A DNA stretch of 5,744 bases from Massilia sp. UBA2709 (lineage in GTDB: Bacteria; Pseudomonadota; Gammaproteobacteria; Burkholderiales; Burkholderiaceae_D): positions 1,923-7,666 of the forward strand of contig DEKZ01000145.1 of the NCBI GenBank assembly GCA_002354135.1, read 5' to 3'. The number at the start of each line of letters is the position of its first letter. The first letter of the stretch is position 1. The notes beneath the pieces are model-generated. The model had not been told where the DNA came from, made no database searches, and worked only from the letters and a program-made list of their open reading frames with translations. Below, in pieces: positions 1 through 5,457 of this stretch. The translations under genes were made by a program, and so were the position numbers.

Positions 1-1071
1 CCCCGCCACAAGCCGACCGAGCTCGACATGTGCGGCACCCTGTGGTCCCTGAGCGACTACCTGGCCGAAGGCTGCGACCGGGTGATGTCGGGCCAGCCGA
101 TGGTCAACGACCGCGCCCGCATTCCGCTCGGCGCCTACCAGAAGCGCCTGCCCACGCCAGGAGTCAATGGTCCCGAGTACGGCATCGGCCTGACCTGGAA
201 GTCGCAAGCGCTGGCGACGGAGTTCGGGCTCTACCACGCGCGCTACAACGCGCGCACGGCCTTGCCGAGCCTGCGGCGCAGCACCCGCCCGGGCGGGCCG
301 GCGCTGGTCGCGGGCGACCCGGACGGGCGCAACATGGCCTATTTCACCGAGTATCCGCAGGACCTGGCGATTACCGCGCTCACCTTTGCGCACAAGCGCG
401 GGCGCGCCGGCTTCTATGGCGAAGCGTCGTACCGGCCGCGCCAGCCCTTCATGCTGGCGCCGGGCGACGTGCTCCCGCCCTTCCTGAACGCCACTGTGCC
501 GGCCCTGCTGCGCGCCGACGCCAACGCGGTGCCGCCCGGGGGCATCTTCCACGGCTACGACCTGTACGCGATGTCGCAGCTGCAGCTCGGCGCCCAGCGC
601 GAATGGCAATGGGGCAGGGTCCGTTTCACCGGTACGGCCGAGGTGGTGGGCAAGCACGCCTCGGACCTGCCGGACCAGGCCGTCCGGCGCTACGGCCGCG
701 CCGACATCTTCGGCATCGGTCCGGTGAACGGCGCCTGCACCGTCACCACCGGCAACGCAGCCCGCCAATGCAGCCTGCGCGGCTATGCCACCGCGAACGC
801 CTGGGGTTACCGGCTGCGGCTGGATGCGCGTGTCCCGGTGCTCATGGCAGGCCTGGCCGCGAGCGCCAGCCTGACGTTCGCGCACGACGTGAAAGGCTGG
901 GCCGGCGACTTCCTGCTCAACGAAGGACGCAAGACGGCCAACCTGGCGCTGCGCTTCGAATATCTCCAGCGCTACCTGTTCGAGCTGCAGTACCTGCCAG
1001 GCTGGGGCGGCGACTACAACCAGGTCGCCGACCGCGACGTTGCGGCGCTCGCTGTCGGGGTCCGTTTCTAG
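1..1071 (+). CDS. DUF1302 family outer-membrane protein, C-terminal part (5' end outside window)
   Basis: The frame is open from base 1 to the TAG at 1069-1071, giving 356 visible residues. The true start lies to the left, and the ATG at 28 is internal. The protein alternates short amphipathic, aromatic-rich strands with Gly/Pro/Asp-rich loops and ends in Val-Arg-Phe. A terminal Phe is the usual signal for outer-membrane beta-barrel insertion. The loop and strand pattern (for example NGPEYGIGLTWKS, GFYGEASYRP, LFELQYLPGWGGDYN) matches my recollection of DUF1302 proteins. These are often encoded beside DUF1329 proteins and RND-type exporters in Proteobacteria, and their transport role is not settled. 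Two cysteine pairs (codons at 31 and 73; 736 and 769) sit in predicted loops and could form disulfides in the oxidising envelope. Family assignment is fairly sure; substrate is unknown. Confidence 0.8.
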   Translation, partial: PRHKPTELDMCGTLWSLSDYLAEGCDRVMSGQPMVNDRARIPLGAYQKRLPTPGVNGPEYGIGLTWKSQALATEFGLYHARYNARTALPSLRRSTRPGGPALVAGDPDGRNMAYFTEYPQDLAITALTFAHKRGRAGFYGEASYRPRQPFMLAPGDVLPPFLNATVPALLRADANAVPPGGIFHGYDLYAMSQLQLGAQREWQWGRVRFTGTAEVVGKHASDLPDQAVRRYGRADIFGIGPVNGACTVTTGNAARQCSLRGYATANAWGYRLRLDARVPVLMAGLAASASLTFAHDVKGWAGDFLLNEGRKTANLALRFEYLQRYLFELQYLPGWGGDYNQVADRDVAALAVGVRF

Positions 1072-1089
1072 TGCATCCGGCGCCACGGC

Positions 1090-1106
1090 TGCACCGTTTT
1101 GGTGCA
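1090..1106 (+). terminator. Short hairpin after the DUF1302 gene (weak 3'-end candidate)
   Basis: Arms TGCACC (1090-1095) and GGTGCA (1101-1106) pair perfectly around a GTTTT loop, 18 bases after the DUF1302 stop codon. No T-run follows, so it is not a canonical intrinsic terminator. It may protect the 3' end, or terminate poorly and let transcription continue into the acetyltransferase gene. Confidence 0.3.
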
Positions 1107-1154
1107 ATGGTTGCGGCAACACGGCTGGACAGTCAGGCACGATTCCTGCAGGCT

Positions 1155-1176
1155 CTCCGTTGACGACAACGGAGGA
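1155..1176 (+). promoter_or_regulatory. Hairpin sequestering the Shine-Dalgarno of the TTR-like acetyltransferase
   Basis: Bases 1155-1162 (CTCCGTTG) and 1167-1174 (CAACGGAG) are exact reverse complements with a 4-base loop ACGA, and a T-G wobble (1154/1175) extends the stem. The 3' arm contains GGAG of the ribosome binding site GGAGGA (1171-1176), which lies 4 bases before the ATG at 1181 and 7 before the ATG at 1184. In RNA the folded stem would hide the site, the layout of RNA thermometers, translational attenuators and autogenous controls. The pairing is read directly from the sequence; the regulatory role is inference. Confidence 0.6.
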
Positions 1177-1180
1177 AACG

Positions 1181-1729
1181 ATGATGCAGATTCGAATGCT
1201 CGACGCCGCCGGGGCGGCGGCGCACGCGGCCCAGTTGCGCGCATTGCTGCTCGACGCGGTCGCGCATGGGGCATCGGTAGGCTTCATGGCCACCATCGAC
1301 GAGGCGGCGGCCGACGCCTACTGGCGCGACGTGGGCGCCGCGGTGGCGGGAGGCACGCGCGTGCTGCTGGTGGCCTGGCGCGACCATGTATTGGTCGGCA
1401 CGGTCCAGCTCGACCTGTGCCAGAAGCCCAACGGCCTGAACCGCGCGGAAGTGCAGAAGCTGCTGGTGCACAGCGGCGCCCGCCGCGGCGGCGCGGCCAC
1501 GGCCCTGATGGAGGCGCTGGAAGTGCAGGCGCTGGCGCTCAGGCGCGGCCTGCTGTTCCTGGATACGGAGGCGGGGTCGGGCGCCGAAGCGCTCTACCAG
1601 CGGCTCGGCTATACCCGGATCGGCGAACTGCCGGAATACTGCGCGACGCCGGACGGCGACTGGCGCGCCACGGCGATCTACTACAAGACGCTGTTCGTGC
1701 GCGAGCGCAAGGGCGCGCTCGCGGCGTGA
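1181..1729 (+). CDS. ttr: GNAT N-acetyltransferase, tabtoxin-resistance (TTR) family
   Basis: The protein has 182 residues from ATG 1181; ATG 1184 is an equally possible start. The good site GGAGGA lies just upstream, whereas the in-frame extension further upstream has no such site. The GNAT fold shows beta-4 and the acetyl-CoA loop at about residues 91-106, with the R-x-x-G-x-A pattern R101-RGGA-A106. Stretches remembered as diagnostic of Pseudomonas syringae tabtoxin-resistance protein are present: GASVGFM (30-36), LCQKPNGLNRAEVQKL (79-94), RGLLFLDTEAGS (122-133) and GELPEYCATPDG (148-159). TTR acetylates tabtoxinine-beta-lactam, a glutamine synthetase inhibitor, with acetyl-CoA in the cytoplasm. 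The family is wider than tabtoxin producers, so the substrate here may differ. The gene stands alone, with no tabtoxin biosynthesis genes in view, and its ribosome binding site lies in a hairpin. Family is confident; substrate is not. Confidence 0.85.
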   Translation: MMQIRMLDAAGAAAHAAQLRALLLDAVAHGASVGFMATIDEAAADAYWRDVGAAVAGGTRVLLVAWRDHVLVGTVQLDLCQKPNGLNRAEVQKLLVHSGARRGGAATALMEALEVQALALRRGLLFLDTEAGSGAEALYQRLGYTRIGELPEYCATPDGDWRATAIYYKTLFVRERKGALAA

Positions 1730-1745
1730 GGCCGGAATCCGATAG

Positions 1746-1851
1746 CGCCCGACACGCCGTATGGCGAGGGAGGCGGCCACCCGGCGCACCGGCGAAGACA
1801 GTACGAGCGTACGGCGAGCCGATGCAACGCCGCCATGGGGAGTGTCAGGCG
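1746..1851. repeat. Imperfect 21-base inverted repeat framing the convergent intergenic gap
   Basis: The left arm is 1746-1766 and the right arm 1831-1851. The reverse complement of the left arm matches the right arm at 17 of 21 positions, without gaps. The enclosed 64 bases contain a smaller dyad (GTAC 1801-1804 and GTAC 1809-1812). The right arm includes the stop codon of the - strand acyltransferase gene, and the left arm starts 17 bases after the acetyltransferase stop. No T-run follows either side, so it is not an ordinary terminator pair. It could be a dispersed intergenic repeat (REP/BIME- or MITE-like) or a bidirectional 3'-end structure. Genome-wide copy number is unknown from this window. 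Confidence 0.5.
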
Positions 1852-2474
1852 TTCTTCCTGCGGTCGGGGCCGGTATGCGGCGGCGCCAGCCTGATCGGCG
1901 CGGCCAGCTCGGGGTAGAGCGCCTCCTTGCCGGCGTAGACCGCAGCGATCGCGGCCATGTCGGCGTCCTGGTCGCCGCTCAGGCGCACGGTGTCGACCAC
2001 GCTCAGCACCTTCTTGCTGTAGTCCATGTAGACCAGCAACACAGGCACGTCGGCGGCCAGCGCCAGGTGATAGAAGCCGCTCTTCCAGTGCGGACGGTAG
2101 CCGCGCGTGCCTTCCGGCGTGATCGCCACCCAGCACCATTCTTCGCGCAGCATGTTCTGGGCCAGCGAGCGGGTTGCGCCCATCGGCGCGCGGCGGTCGA
2201 CGGCGATGCCGCCCCAGTAGCGCATGACCGGGCCGAGGACGCCCTTGAACAGCGAATCCTTGGCCAGCCAGCGGAATTGCAGGCCCAGCGCCCACTTGCC
2301 GAGCAGGCCGACGAAGAAGTCCCAGTTCGAGGTGTGCGGATAGACGACGGCGATGCCGTGCGGGCCGGGCAGCGGTTTGTAGTGCATCTTCCAGCCGATC
2401 AGGTTCAGGAGGCGCAGGGAAGTGCGCTGTCCCCAGGTGGGCAGTGCCGCGGGGCGCAGCAGATGGTCGCTCAT
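1845..2474 (-). CDS. PlsC-like 1-acylglycerol-3-phosphate acyltransferase family protein
   Basis: The protein has 209 residues. The ATG at 2474 is preceded by GGAG (plus-strand bases 2480-2483) 5 bases upstream. The acyltransferase motifs are in order: the catalytic H-x4-D as H47-TSNW-D52; GGIAVDRR at 88-95, resembling the second motif; PEGTR at 120-124, the glycerol-phosphate binding motif; and VPVLLV at 143-148, matching the fourth block. Enzymes of this family move an acyl chain from acyl-ACP or acyl-CoA to a lysophospholipid-type acceptor at the inner membrane face. This one is shorter than typical PlsC (about 240 residues) and shows no clear N-terminal membrane helix. It may therefore be an auxiliary member with another acceptor, such as a lyso-ornithine lipid or a lysophospholipid. 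It is transcribed divergently from arsC and converges on the acetyltransferase. Family is sure; the acceptor is not. Confidence 0.88.
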   Translation of the reverse strand: MSDHLLRPAALPTWGQRTSLRLLNLIGWKMHYKPLPGPHGIAVVYPHTSNWDFFVGLLGKWALGLQFRWLAKDSLFKGVLGPVMRYWGGIAVDRRAPMGATRSLAQNMLREEWCWVAITPEGTRGYRPHWKSGFYHLALAADVPVLLVYMDYSKKVLSVVDTVRLSGDQDADMAAIAAVYAGKEALYPELAAPIRLAPPHTGPDRRKNA

Positions 2475-2514
2475 GTTTTCTCCGTCGTGCCGTGTGCCGA
2501 GTACTCAGCCGGCC

Positions 2515-2543
2515 TTTATCCTTGTATTGTGCTGTTCTCGCAA
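2515..2543 (-). promoter_or_regulatory. Candidate sigma-70-type promoter for the acyltransferase gene
   Basis: Read on the - strand, TTGCGA (2543-2538) and GATAAA (2520-2515) are 17 bases apart, each matching 4 of 6 consensus bases. The -10 box lies 40 bases before the ATG, leaving a leader of roughly 30-35 bases. A weaker overlapping pair is TTGCTT (2551-2546) and AATACA (2528-2523), also 17 apart. This stretch is richer in A+T than the rest of the window. The remainder of the 236-base divergent gap holds no gene I can support. Confidence 0.35.
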
Positions 2544-2710
2544 GGAAGCAAACTTACTCCCCGGAAAACCAAGCGGAGGATTCTATAGCGACGGCGCAAG
2601 GGCGACAAGCAAATCCGCCTCGGCTGTTGTATGGCGGCGGCGAGTTGGGCAGCGCCATGGCTGCGCGATCGCTGCGGTATCATGCTGTCTTTTCAGCAAG
2701 GCTCATCGAT

Positions 2711-3058
2711 ATGGATATCACGATCTACCACAATCCCCGCTGCGGCACCTCGCGCAACACCCTGGCCGCGATTCGCGACGCCGGCCATGAACCACGCGTC
2801 ATCGAGTACCTGAGCAATCCGCCGGCCCGCGCAGAGCTGCAGGCCATGCTGGCCGCGGCCGGCCTGGCGCCGCGCGAGGCGATCCGCAGCAAGGAAGGCC
2901 TGTACGCCGAGCTCGGCCTGGATGCGCCGGGCGTGACCGACGAGGCGCTGCTGGACGCCATGCTGGCGCATCCGGTGCTGATCAACCGCCCCTTCGTGGT
3001 GACGCCCAAGGGCGTGCGCCTGTGCCGGCCGTTCGAACTGGTGCGGGACATTCTCTGA
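2711..3058 (+). CDS. arsC: Glutaredoxin-dependent arsenate reductase, ArsC family
   Basis: The protein has 115 residues. It starts MDITIYHNPRCGTSRNT, with the catalytic Cys11 in the C-G-T-S-R motif. Arg59, Arg93 (LINRPFVVTP) and Arg106 (RLCRP) match, one position shifted, the catalytic Cys12 and arginines 60, 94 and 107 known from plasmid R773 ArsC. The enzyme reduces arsenate to arsenite in the cytoplasm using glutathione and glutaredoxin. It is shorter than the 141-residue R773 protein at the C terminus, as is common for chromosomal members. The ATG at 2711 is the family start; the frame is open upstream, but the extension looks unrelated. A weak AAGG (2698-2701) lies 9 bases before it, and a TATCAT -10-like box at 2678-2683 lacks a good -35. 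No arsR, arsB or acr3 is visible, so arsenite export must be encoded elsewhere, or the true substrate may differ. A downstream gene overlaps the 3' end. Confidence 0.92.
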   Translation: MDITIYHNPRCGTSRNTLAAIRDAGHEPRVIEYLSNPPARAELQAMLAAAGLAPREAIRSKEGLYAELGLDAPGVTDEALLDAMLAHPVLINRPFVVTPKGVRLCRPFELVRDIL

Positions 3059-3570
3059 ACCGATACAAACTGATCGGCATTGGCGCACTCCTGTTGTGCG
3101 TAGCCATCCCCATCGCGCCATTTGTGGCGTATGTGAACTGGCGGAATGTCTGGTACCGGCAGAAACTGGCCCCAGAACTCGAGGCCGGAGACCTTGTCTT
3201 CATCGATGGACAGTCCGGCTTCATGTCAGGGTGCGGGGTTGTCGTATTCGAGCTCGGGGCGGGAGCGCGCGCACGGATTCGGGCGCGGGGCATTCGCGCG
3301 CTGGACAGCGCCGCTCCTGCGGCGGCAAAAGACCTCGGGGGCCGGCAAGACTTGCACTGGCAGCAGACGCCCTACGTCGAGACTGGCGATGGACTGACGC
3401 TGGCGGACCGCTGGCAACTCGGATTGGGCTGCGCCAACATGCCGCGCGAGCTGAACCTTACGATCGACCGGGCGCTGCGGCAACCCGGGTCCTATTTCAT
3501 GCGGCTGCAGGAGTCGGCCATCCTCGTCATGCCGTCGGCTGGTATCGTTGCCTACGTGTATTTCGGCTAG
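3022..3570 (+). CDS. Uncharacterised membrane-anchored protein overlapping arsC
   Basis: I do not recognise this family. From GTG 3022 it has 182 residues. AAGGG (3008-3012) lies 9 bases before GTG, and this start overlaps the arsC end by 37 bases. A CTG at 3055, after GCGGGA, would give an N terminus MNRYKLIG and cannot be excluded. There is no in-frame ATG before 3223. Residues about 17-38 form one hydrophobic helix (LIGIGALLLCVAIPIAPFVAYV), a likely uncleaved anchor, followed by about 140 mostly soluble residues. These hold two cysteine-containing turns (GFMSGCG and GLGCANMP) and end in a hydrophobic strand-like segment (AILVMPSAGIVAYVYF). Codon choice is visibly less G/C-ending than in arsC (cga, aaa, att, gta, ttt, aat), suggesting a different history. 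The overlap implies cotranscription with arsC but does not prove a shared role. Confidence 0.72.
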   Translation: MPAVRTGAGHSLNRYKLIGIGALLLCVAIPIAPFVAYVNWRNVWYRQKLAPELEAGDLVFIDGQSGFMSGCGVVVFELGAGARARIRARGIRALDSAAPAAAKDLGGRQDLHWQQTPYVETGDGLTLADRWQLGLGCANMPRELNLTIDRALRQPGSYFMRLQESAILVMPSAGIVAYVYFG

Positions 3571-3577
3571 CGCGGCG

Positions 3578-3592
3578 GCCGGGATGCCCGGC
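3578..3592. terminator. GC hairpin between convergent genes
   Basis: GCCGGG (3578-3583) and CCCGGC (3587-3592) pair perfectly around ATG. It lies 7 bases after the + strand stop at 3570 and 10 bases beyond the - strand stop at 3603. No T-run follows on either strand, so at best it is a weak bidirectional terminator or 3'-end stabiliser. Confidence 0.3.
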
Positions 3593-3602
3593 ACCTGCAC
3601 CC

Positions 3603-4793
3603 TCAGTGCTGAAACGCCCCGATGTCATACCCCGTCGCCTTGCTGCGCAGCTTGCCCTCGTAATCCTGCTCGGGCGTGTCGCCCGGCAGGCCCTTGCCGA
3701 TGGCCGGTGAGCGGGGGCTCAGGCGGAAGTCGGGGGTGCCGGTGCGGCTGTATTCGACGAAGGCCGGTTCGGCCGCGATCGTGCCGACGTGCTTGCGGCC
3801 CTCGGGCAGGCGCCAGTCGGCAATGGTGTTCTGGAAGACCAGGTTGTTGCGGTAGCTGTTGTGTTCGCCGGTCTGGCCCAGTTCCAGGATGCCTTGTTTG
3901 TTGTCGTACACGATGTTGTTTGCCACCACCGTATAGTCGTTCGGGCCCGAGGTGTGGTGGTAGTCGCCGCTGCCGACCACGATGCCGGCGCCGGAAGTGG
4001 AGATGGTGTTGCCGGTGACCTCGACGCGGTTGGCGTCGTGCCAGAGCTGGATGCCGGCACCGGCGATGCGGTAGATCAGGTTGCTGCGCACGCGTGCCTC
4101 GGTGCCGACGTAGATTCCGTGGTGGAAGCTGCACTCGGCGGGACCGATGTCGTGCACGTTGTTGCCGATGACCTGGGACTGGGTGCCCTTGTGGTAGCTG
4201 TCCACGATGATGCCGGCGCCGCCCGCGCCTTCGCAGGGCACGTCGACGCCGACGTGGTGTACGTGGTTGTGGCGGATGGTGTTGTGCGAGCCGGCGTTGT
4301 AGATGCCGTTCAGCCACTTGTTGCCGCTCTGGTATTGGGTGCCGTCGATCTCGAAGCCGATGATGTCGACATGGCTGCCGCGGTTGTCCCAGGCGCTGGT
4401 GGTGCGCGAGTCGAGCGGCGGGACGATGCGCGCGCCGCGGCGTTCGCTCGACTGGAAGATGATGCGCGCTTCGGGGCTGCCGCTGACCTCGGTGCGAAAG
4501 CCCCCGGTGTACTGTCCGGGCGCCACGTACACGGTGGTGCCGGGCGTGACCACCTGGGCCGCGCGGCTGATCGTGCGGAATGGCTCGGCCTCGGTGCCGG
4601 GATTGGCGTCGGAGCCGCCGGGCGCCACGTAGAGGTTGGTGCGCACGACTTCGGGCACCACGAGCTGCTCGGACGAGCCCTCGCGCGAGCAGCCCGCGAG
4701 CGCGAACAGGAACAGAAGGGACGCGGCACTGCACAGCAGGGCGGCGAGCGGACAGGCGCTACGGGCGACGGCGAGGTTGTCGGGACTGACCAT
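3603..4793 (-). CDS. Secreted lipoprotein with right-handed parallel beta-helix (DUF1565 / NosD-like)
   Basis: The protein has 396 residues from the ATG at 4793, preceded by AAGGA 5 bases upstream. The longer open frame to 4886 would bury the signal peptide. A signal with a hydrophobic core ends in the lipobox L32-A-G-C35. The next residue is Ser, favouring outer-membrane placement. Residues about 54-75 (LYVAPGGSDANPGTEAEPFRTI) are the typical DUF1565 entry to a beta-helix. There follow repeated coils with N-x-I/V steps, such as HNTIRHNHVHHVG, SQVIGNNVHDIG, ARVRSNLIYRI, VEVTGNTIS and YTVVANNIVYDN. The C terminus has SPAIGKG and DIGAFQH, common in these proteins. Relatives include carbohydrate-binding proteins, polysaccharide lyases and epimerases. 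The His-rich turns (HVHH, SFHHGIYVG, DYHH) could be metal or substrate sites, but I cannot name a catalytic set. It probably acts on, or binds, a surface polysaccharide. Confidence 0.85.
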   Translation of the reverse strand: MVSPDNLAVARSACPLAALLCSAASLLFLFALAGCSREGSSEQLVVPEVVRTNLYVAPGGSDANPGTEAEPFRTISRAAQVVTPGTTVYVAPGQYTGGFRTEVSGSPEARIIFQSSERRGARIVPPLDSRTTSAWDNRGSHVDIIGFEIDGTQYQSGNKWLNGIYNAGSHNTIRHNHVHHVGVDVPCEGAGGAGIIVDSYHKGTQSQVIGNNVHDIGPAECSFHHGIYVGTEARVRSNLIYRIAGAGIQLWHDANRVEVTGNTISTSGAGIVVGSGDYHHTSGPNDYTVVANNIVYDNKQGILELGQTGEHNSYRNNLVFQNTIADWRLPEGRKHVGTIAAEPAFVEYSRTGTPDFRLSPRSPAIGKGLPGDTPEQDYEGKLRSKATGYDIGAFQH

Positions 4794-4798
4794 AAGGA

Positions 4799-4803
4799 TC
4801 CTT
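4799..4803 (-). promoter_or_regulatory. Ribosome binding site that fixes the lipoprotein start
   Basis: AAGGA on the - strand (4803-4799) lies 5 bases before the ATG at 4793. Together with the lipobox signal peptide beginning there, it favours this start over upstream in-frame codons. It forms part of a GGATCC-containing dyad, AAGGATCCTT. Confidence 0.65.
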
Positions 4804-4813
4804 GTGGCGCATG

Positions 4814-4826
4814 CACTCACAGAGTG
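4814..4826. repeat. Small perfect dyad upstream of the lipoprotein gene
   Basis: CACTC (4814-4818) and GAGTG (4822-4826) pair around ACA, with a G-T wobble outside. It lies 10 bases upstream of the lipoprotein ribosome binding site. It could be a small operator or leader hairpin; it is short enough to be chance. Confidence 0.2.
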
Positions 4827-4858
4827 TCGCCCGGCGCACCCGCCGCCCGGCCCGTTTT

Positions 4859-4902
4859 GCTCAAGTTTCCTTTTGAGCGTGCGCAAGGTAGCTCACGCAC
4901 GC
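4859..4902. repeat. Two adjoining hairpins after the thioesterase gene
   Basis: GCGTGCG (4877-4883) and CGCACGC (4896-4902) form a perfect 7-bp stem with a 12-base loop. GCTCAA (4859-4864) and TTGAGC (4873-4878) form a perfect 6-bp stem with an 8-base loop. The stems share bases 4877-4878. On the - strand they come 11 bases after the thioesterase stop, in series, and no T-run follows. They may mark the 3' end of the thioesterase transcript, or a partial terminator before the lipoprotein gene, which starts 120 bases downstream. Confidence 0.35.
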
Positions 4903-4913
4903 CCGTGCATGGC

Positions 4914-5351
4914 TCAGTTCGCCGCGACGACCTGGGGCATGTAGGCCTCCAGGAACTCCGGCGGCATGCGGCGCGGCCGGCCGCCGCTGATGTCGATGCA
5001 GACCAGCTCCCAGCGCCCGCGCAGCACGGTCGCGCCGTCGCTGTTGCGCACCAGCTGGAAGCGGCGCTCCATCGACAGCTTGCCGTCGCCGCCGACCAGC
5101 CAGGTAGCCAGCGTCAGTTCTTCGCCCAGCAGCGTCGGCAGGATGTACTCGTACTCGCCGCGGCGGATCGCCATCGCGCGGTCCAGGCGCCGGTAGTCCT
5201 CCAGGCTCAGGCCGAGCGACTCGGAATGGGCCCAGCCGACCTGTTCGCACCAGCGGACGTAGACGGCGTTGTTCGTGTGGTTCAGTCCATCGATGTCCTC
5301 GAGGCGCGGCACGAGCGGCAAGGTGTAGGGTTGCGGATAATCCCAGTTCAA
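4914..5351 (-). CDS. Acyl-CoA thioesterase, 4HBT hotdog-fold family
   Basis: The protein has 145 residues from a TTG at 5351, a usual length for single-domain 4HBT enzymes. The hallmark D19-I-D21-GLNHTNN-A-V-Y31 near the N terminus matches the D-x-D-x3-H-x-NN-x2-Y pattern of 4-hydroxybenzoyl-CoA thioesterase-type proteins, where the second Asp lies in the active site. The strand EYILPTLLGEELTLATWL, about 40 residues on, fits the hotdog fold. Such enzymes hydrolyse acyl-CoA to free acid and CoA in the cytoplasm. TTG 5351 has AAGGA 7 bases upstream, whereas TTG 5420, which would add 23 residues of unlikely sequence, has no good site. The gene follows an EEP family gene on the same strand with 106 bases between them, so they may be cotranscribed. 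The acyl group cannot be told from sequence. Confidence 0.85.
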   Translation of the reverse strand: MNWDYPQPYTLPLVPRLEDIDGLNHTNNAVYVRWCEQVGWAHSESLGLSLEDYRRLDRAMAIRRGEYEYILPTLLGEELTLATWLVGGDGKLSMERRFQLVRNSDGATVLRGRWELVCIDISGGRPRRMPPEFLEAYMPQVVAAN

Positions 5352-5358
5352 ATCGGTT

Positions 5359-5363
5359 TCCTT
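5359..5363 (-). promoter_or_regulatory. Ribosome binding site supporting a TTG start for the thioesterase
   Basis: AAGGA (5363-5359 on the - strand) lies 7 bases before TTG 5351, ideal spacing. No in-frame ATG or GTG lies closer. This decides the start and marks a rare start codon that would lower translation. Confidence 0.6.
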
Positions 5364-5431
5364 CTGGCAGCGGCCGCGGGCATGGCGCACGATGGGTGCG
5401 ATGCCATGGCCCGCCGGCAAAGCGCCATTCT

Positions 5432-5451
5432 ACCCGGCAGCCCGGCCGGGT
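5432..5451 (-). terminator. GC hairpin just after the EEP family gene
   Basis: ACCCGG (5432-5437) and CCGGGT (5446-5451) pair around 8 bases; CCCGGCCGGG (5441-5450) is an alternative self-palindrome. On the - strand it begins 6 bases after the EEP gene stop. No T-run follows, so readthrough to the thioesterase gene is plausible. Confidence 0.3.
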
Positions 5452-5457
5452 GCAGGC

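Noticed and set aside
1084..1127. 8-base direct repeat CACGGCTG (1084-1091 and 1120-1127)
   Set aside because: Short, only two copies, no linked feature; likely chance.
1145..1152. CCTGCAGG palindrome
   Set aside because: An 8-base palindrome is expected by chance in GC-rich DNA and cannot form a hairpin with a loop.
30..1163. 377-residue open frame on the + strand overlapping DUF1302
   Set aside because: It is an Arg/Ala/Pro-rich low-complexity shadow; the DUF1302 frame has clear family character.
1133..1789. 218-residue open frame on the - strand
   Set aside because: It is antisense to the acetyltransferase, without motifs; its start lies in the inverted repeat.
2571..2595. GGAGGA ribosome-binding-like sequence (2575-2580) with TCTATAG nearby
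   Set aside because: No start codon at suitable spacing follows and no -35 box fits; probably chance in the divergent gap.
2708..2719. GATAT-GG-ATATC dyad across the arsC start codon
   Set aside because: Only 5 bp with a 2-base centre, too short to call an operator, and the 3' arm is explained by the conserved N-terminal coding sequence.
3625..4734. 369-residue open frame on the - strand in another phase
   Set aside because: It is an Arg/His/Pro-rich shadow of the beta-helix lipoprotein, which has a signal peptide, ribosome binding site and recognisable fold.
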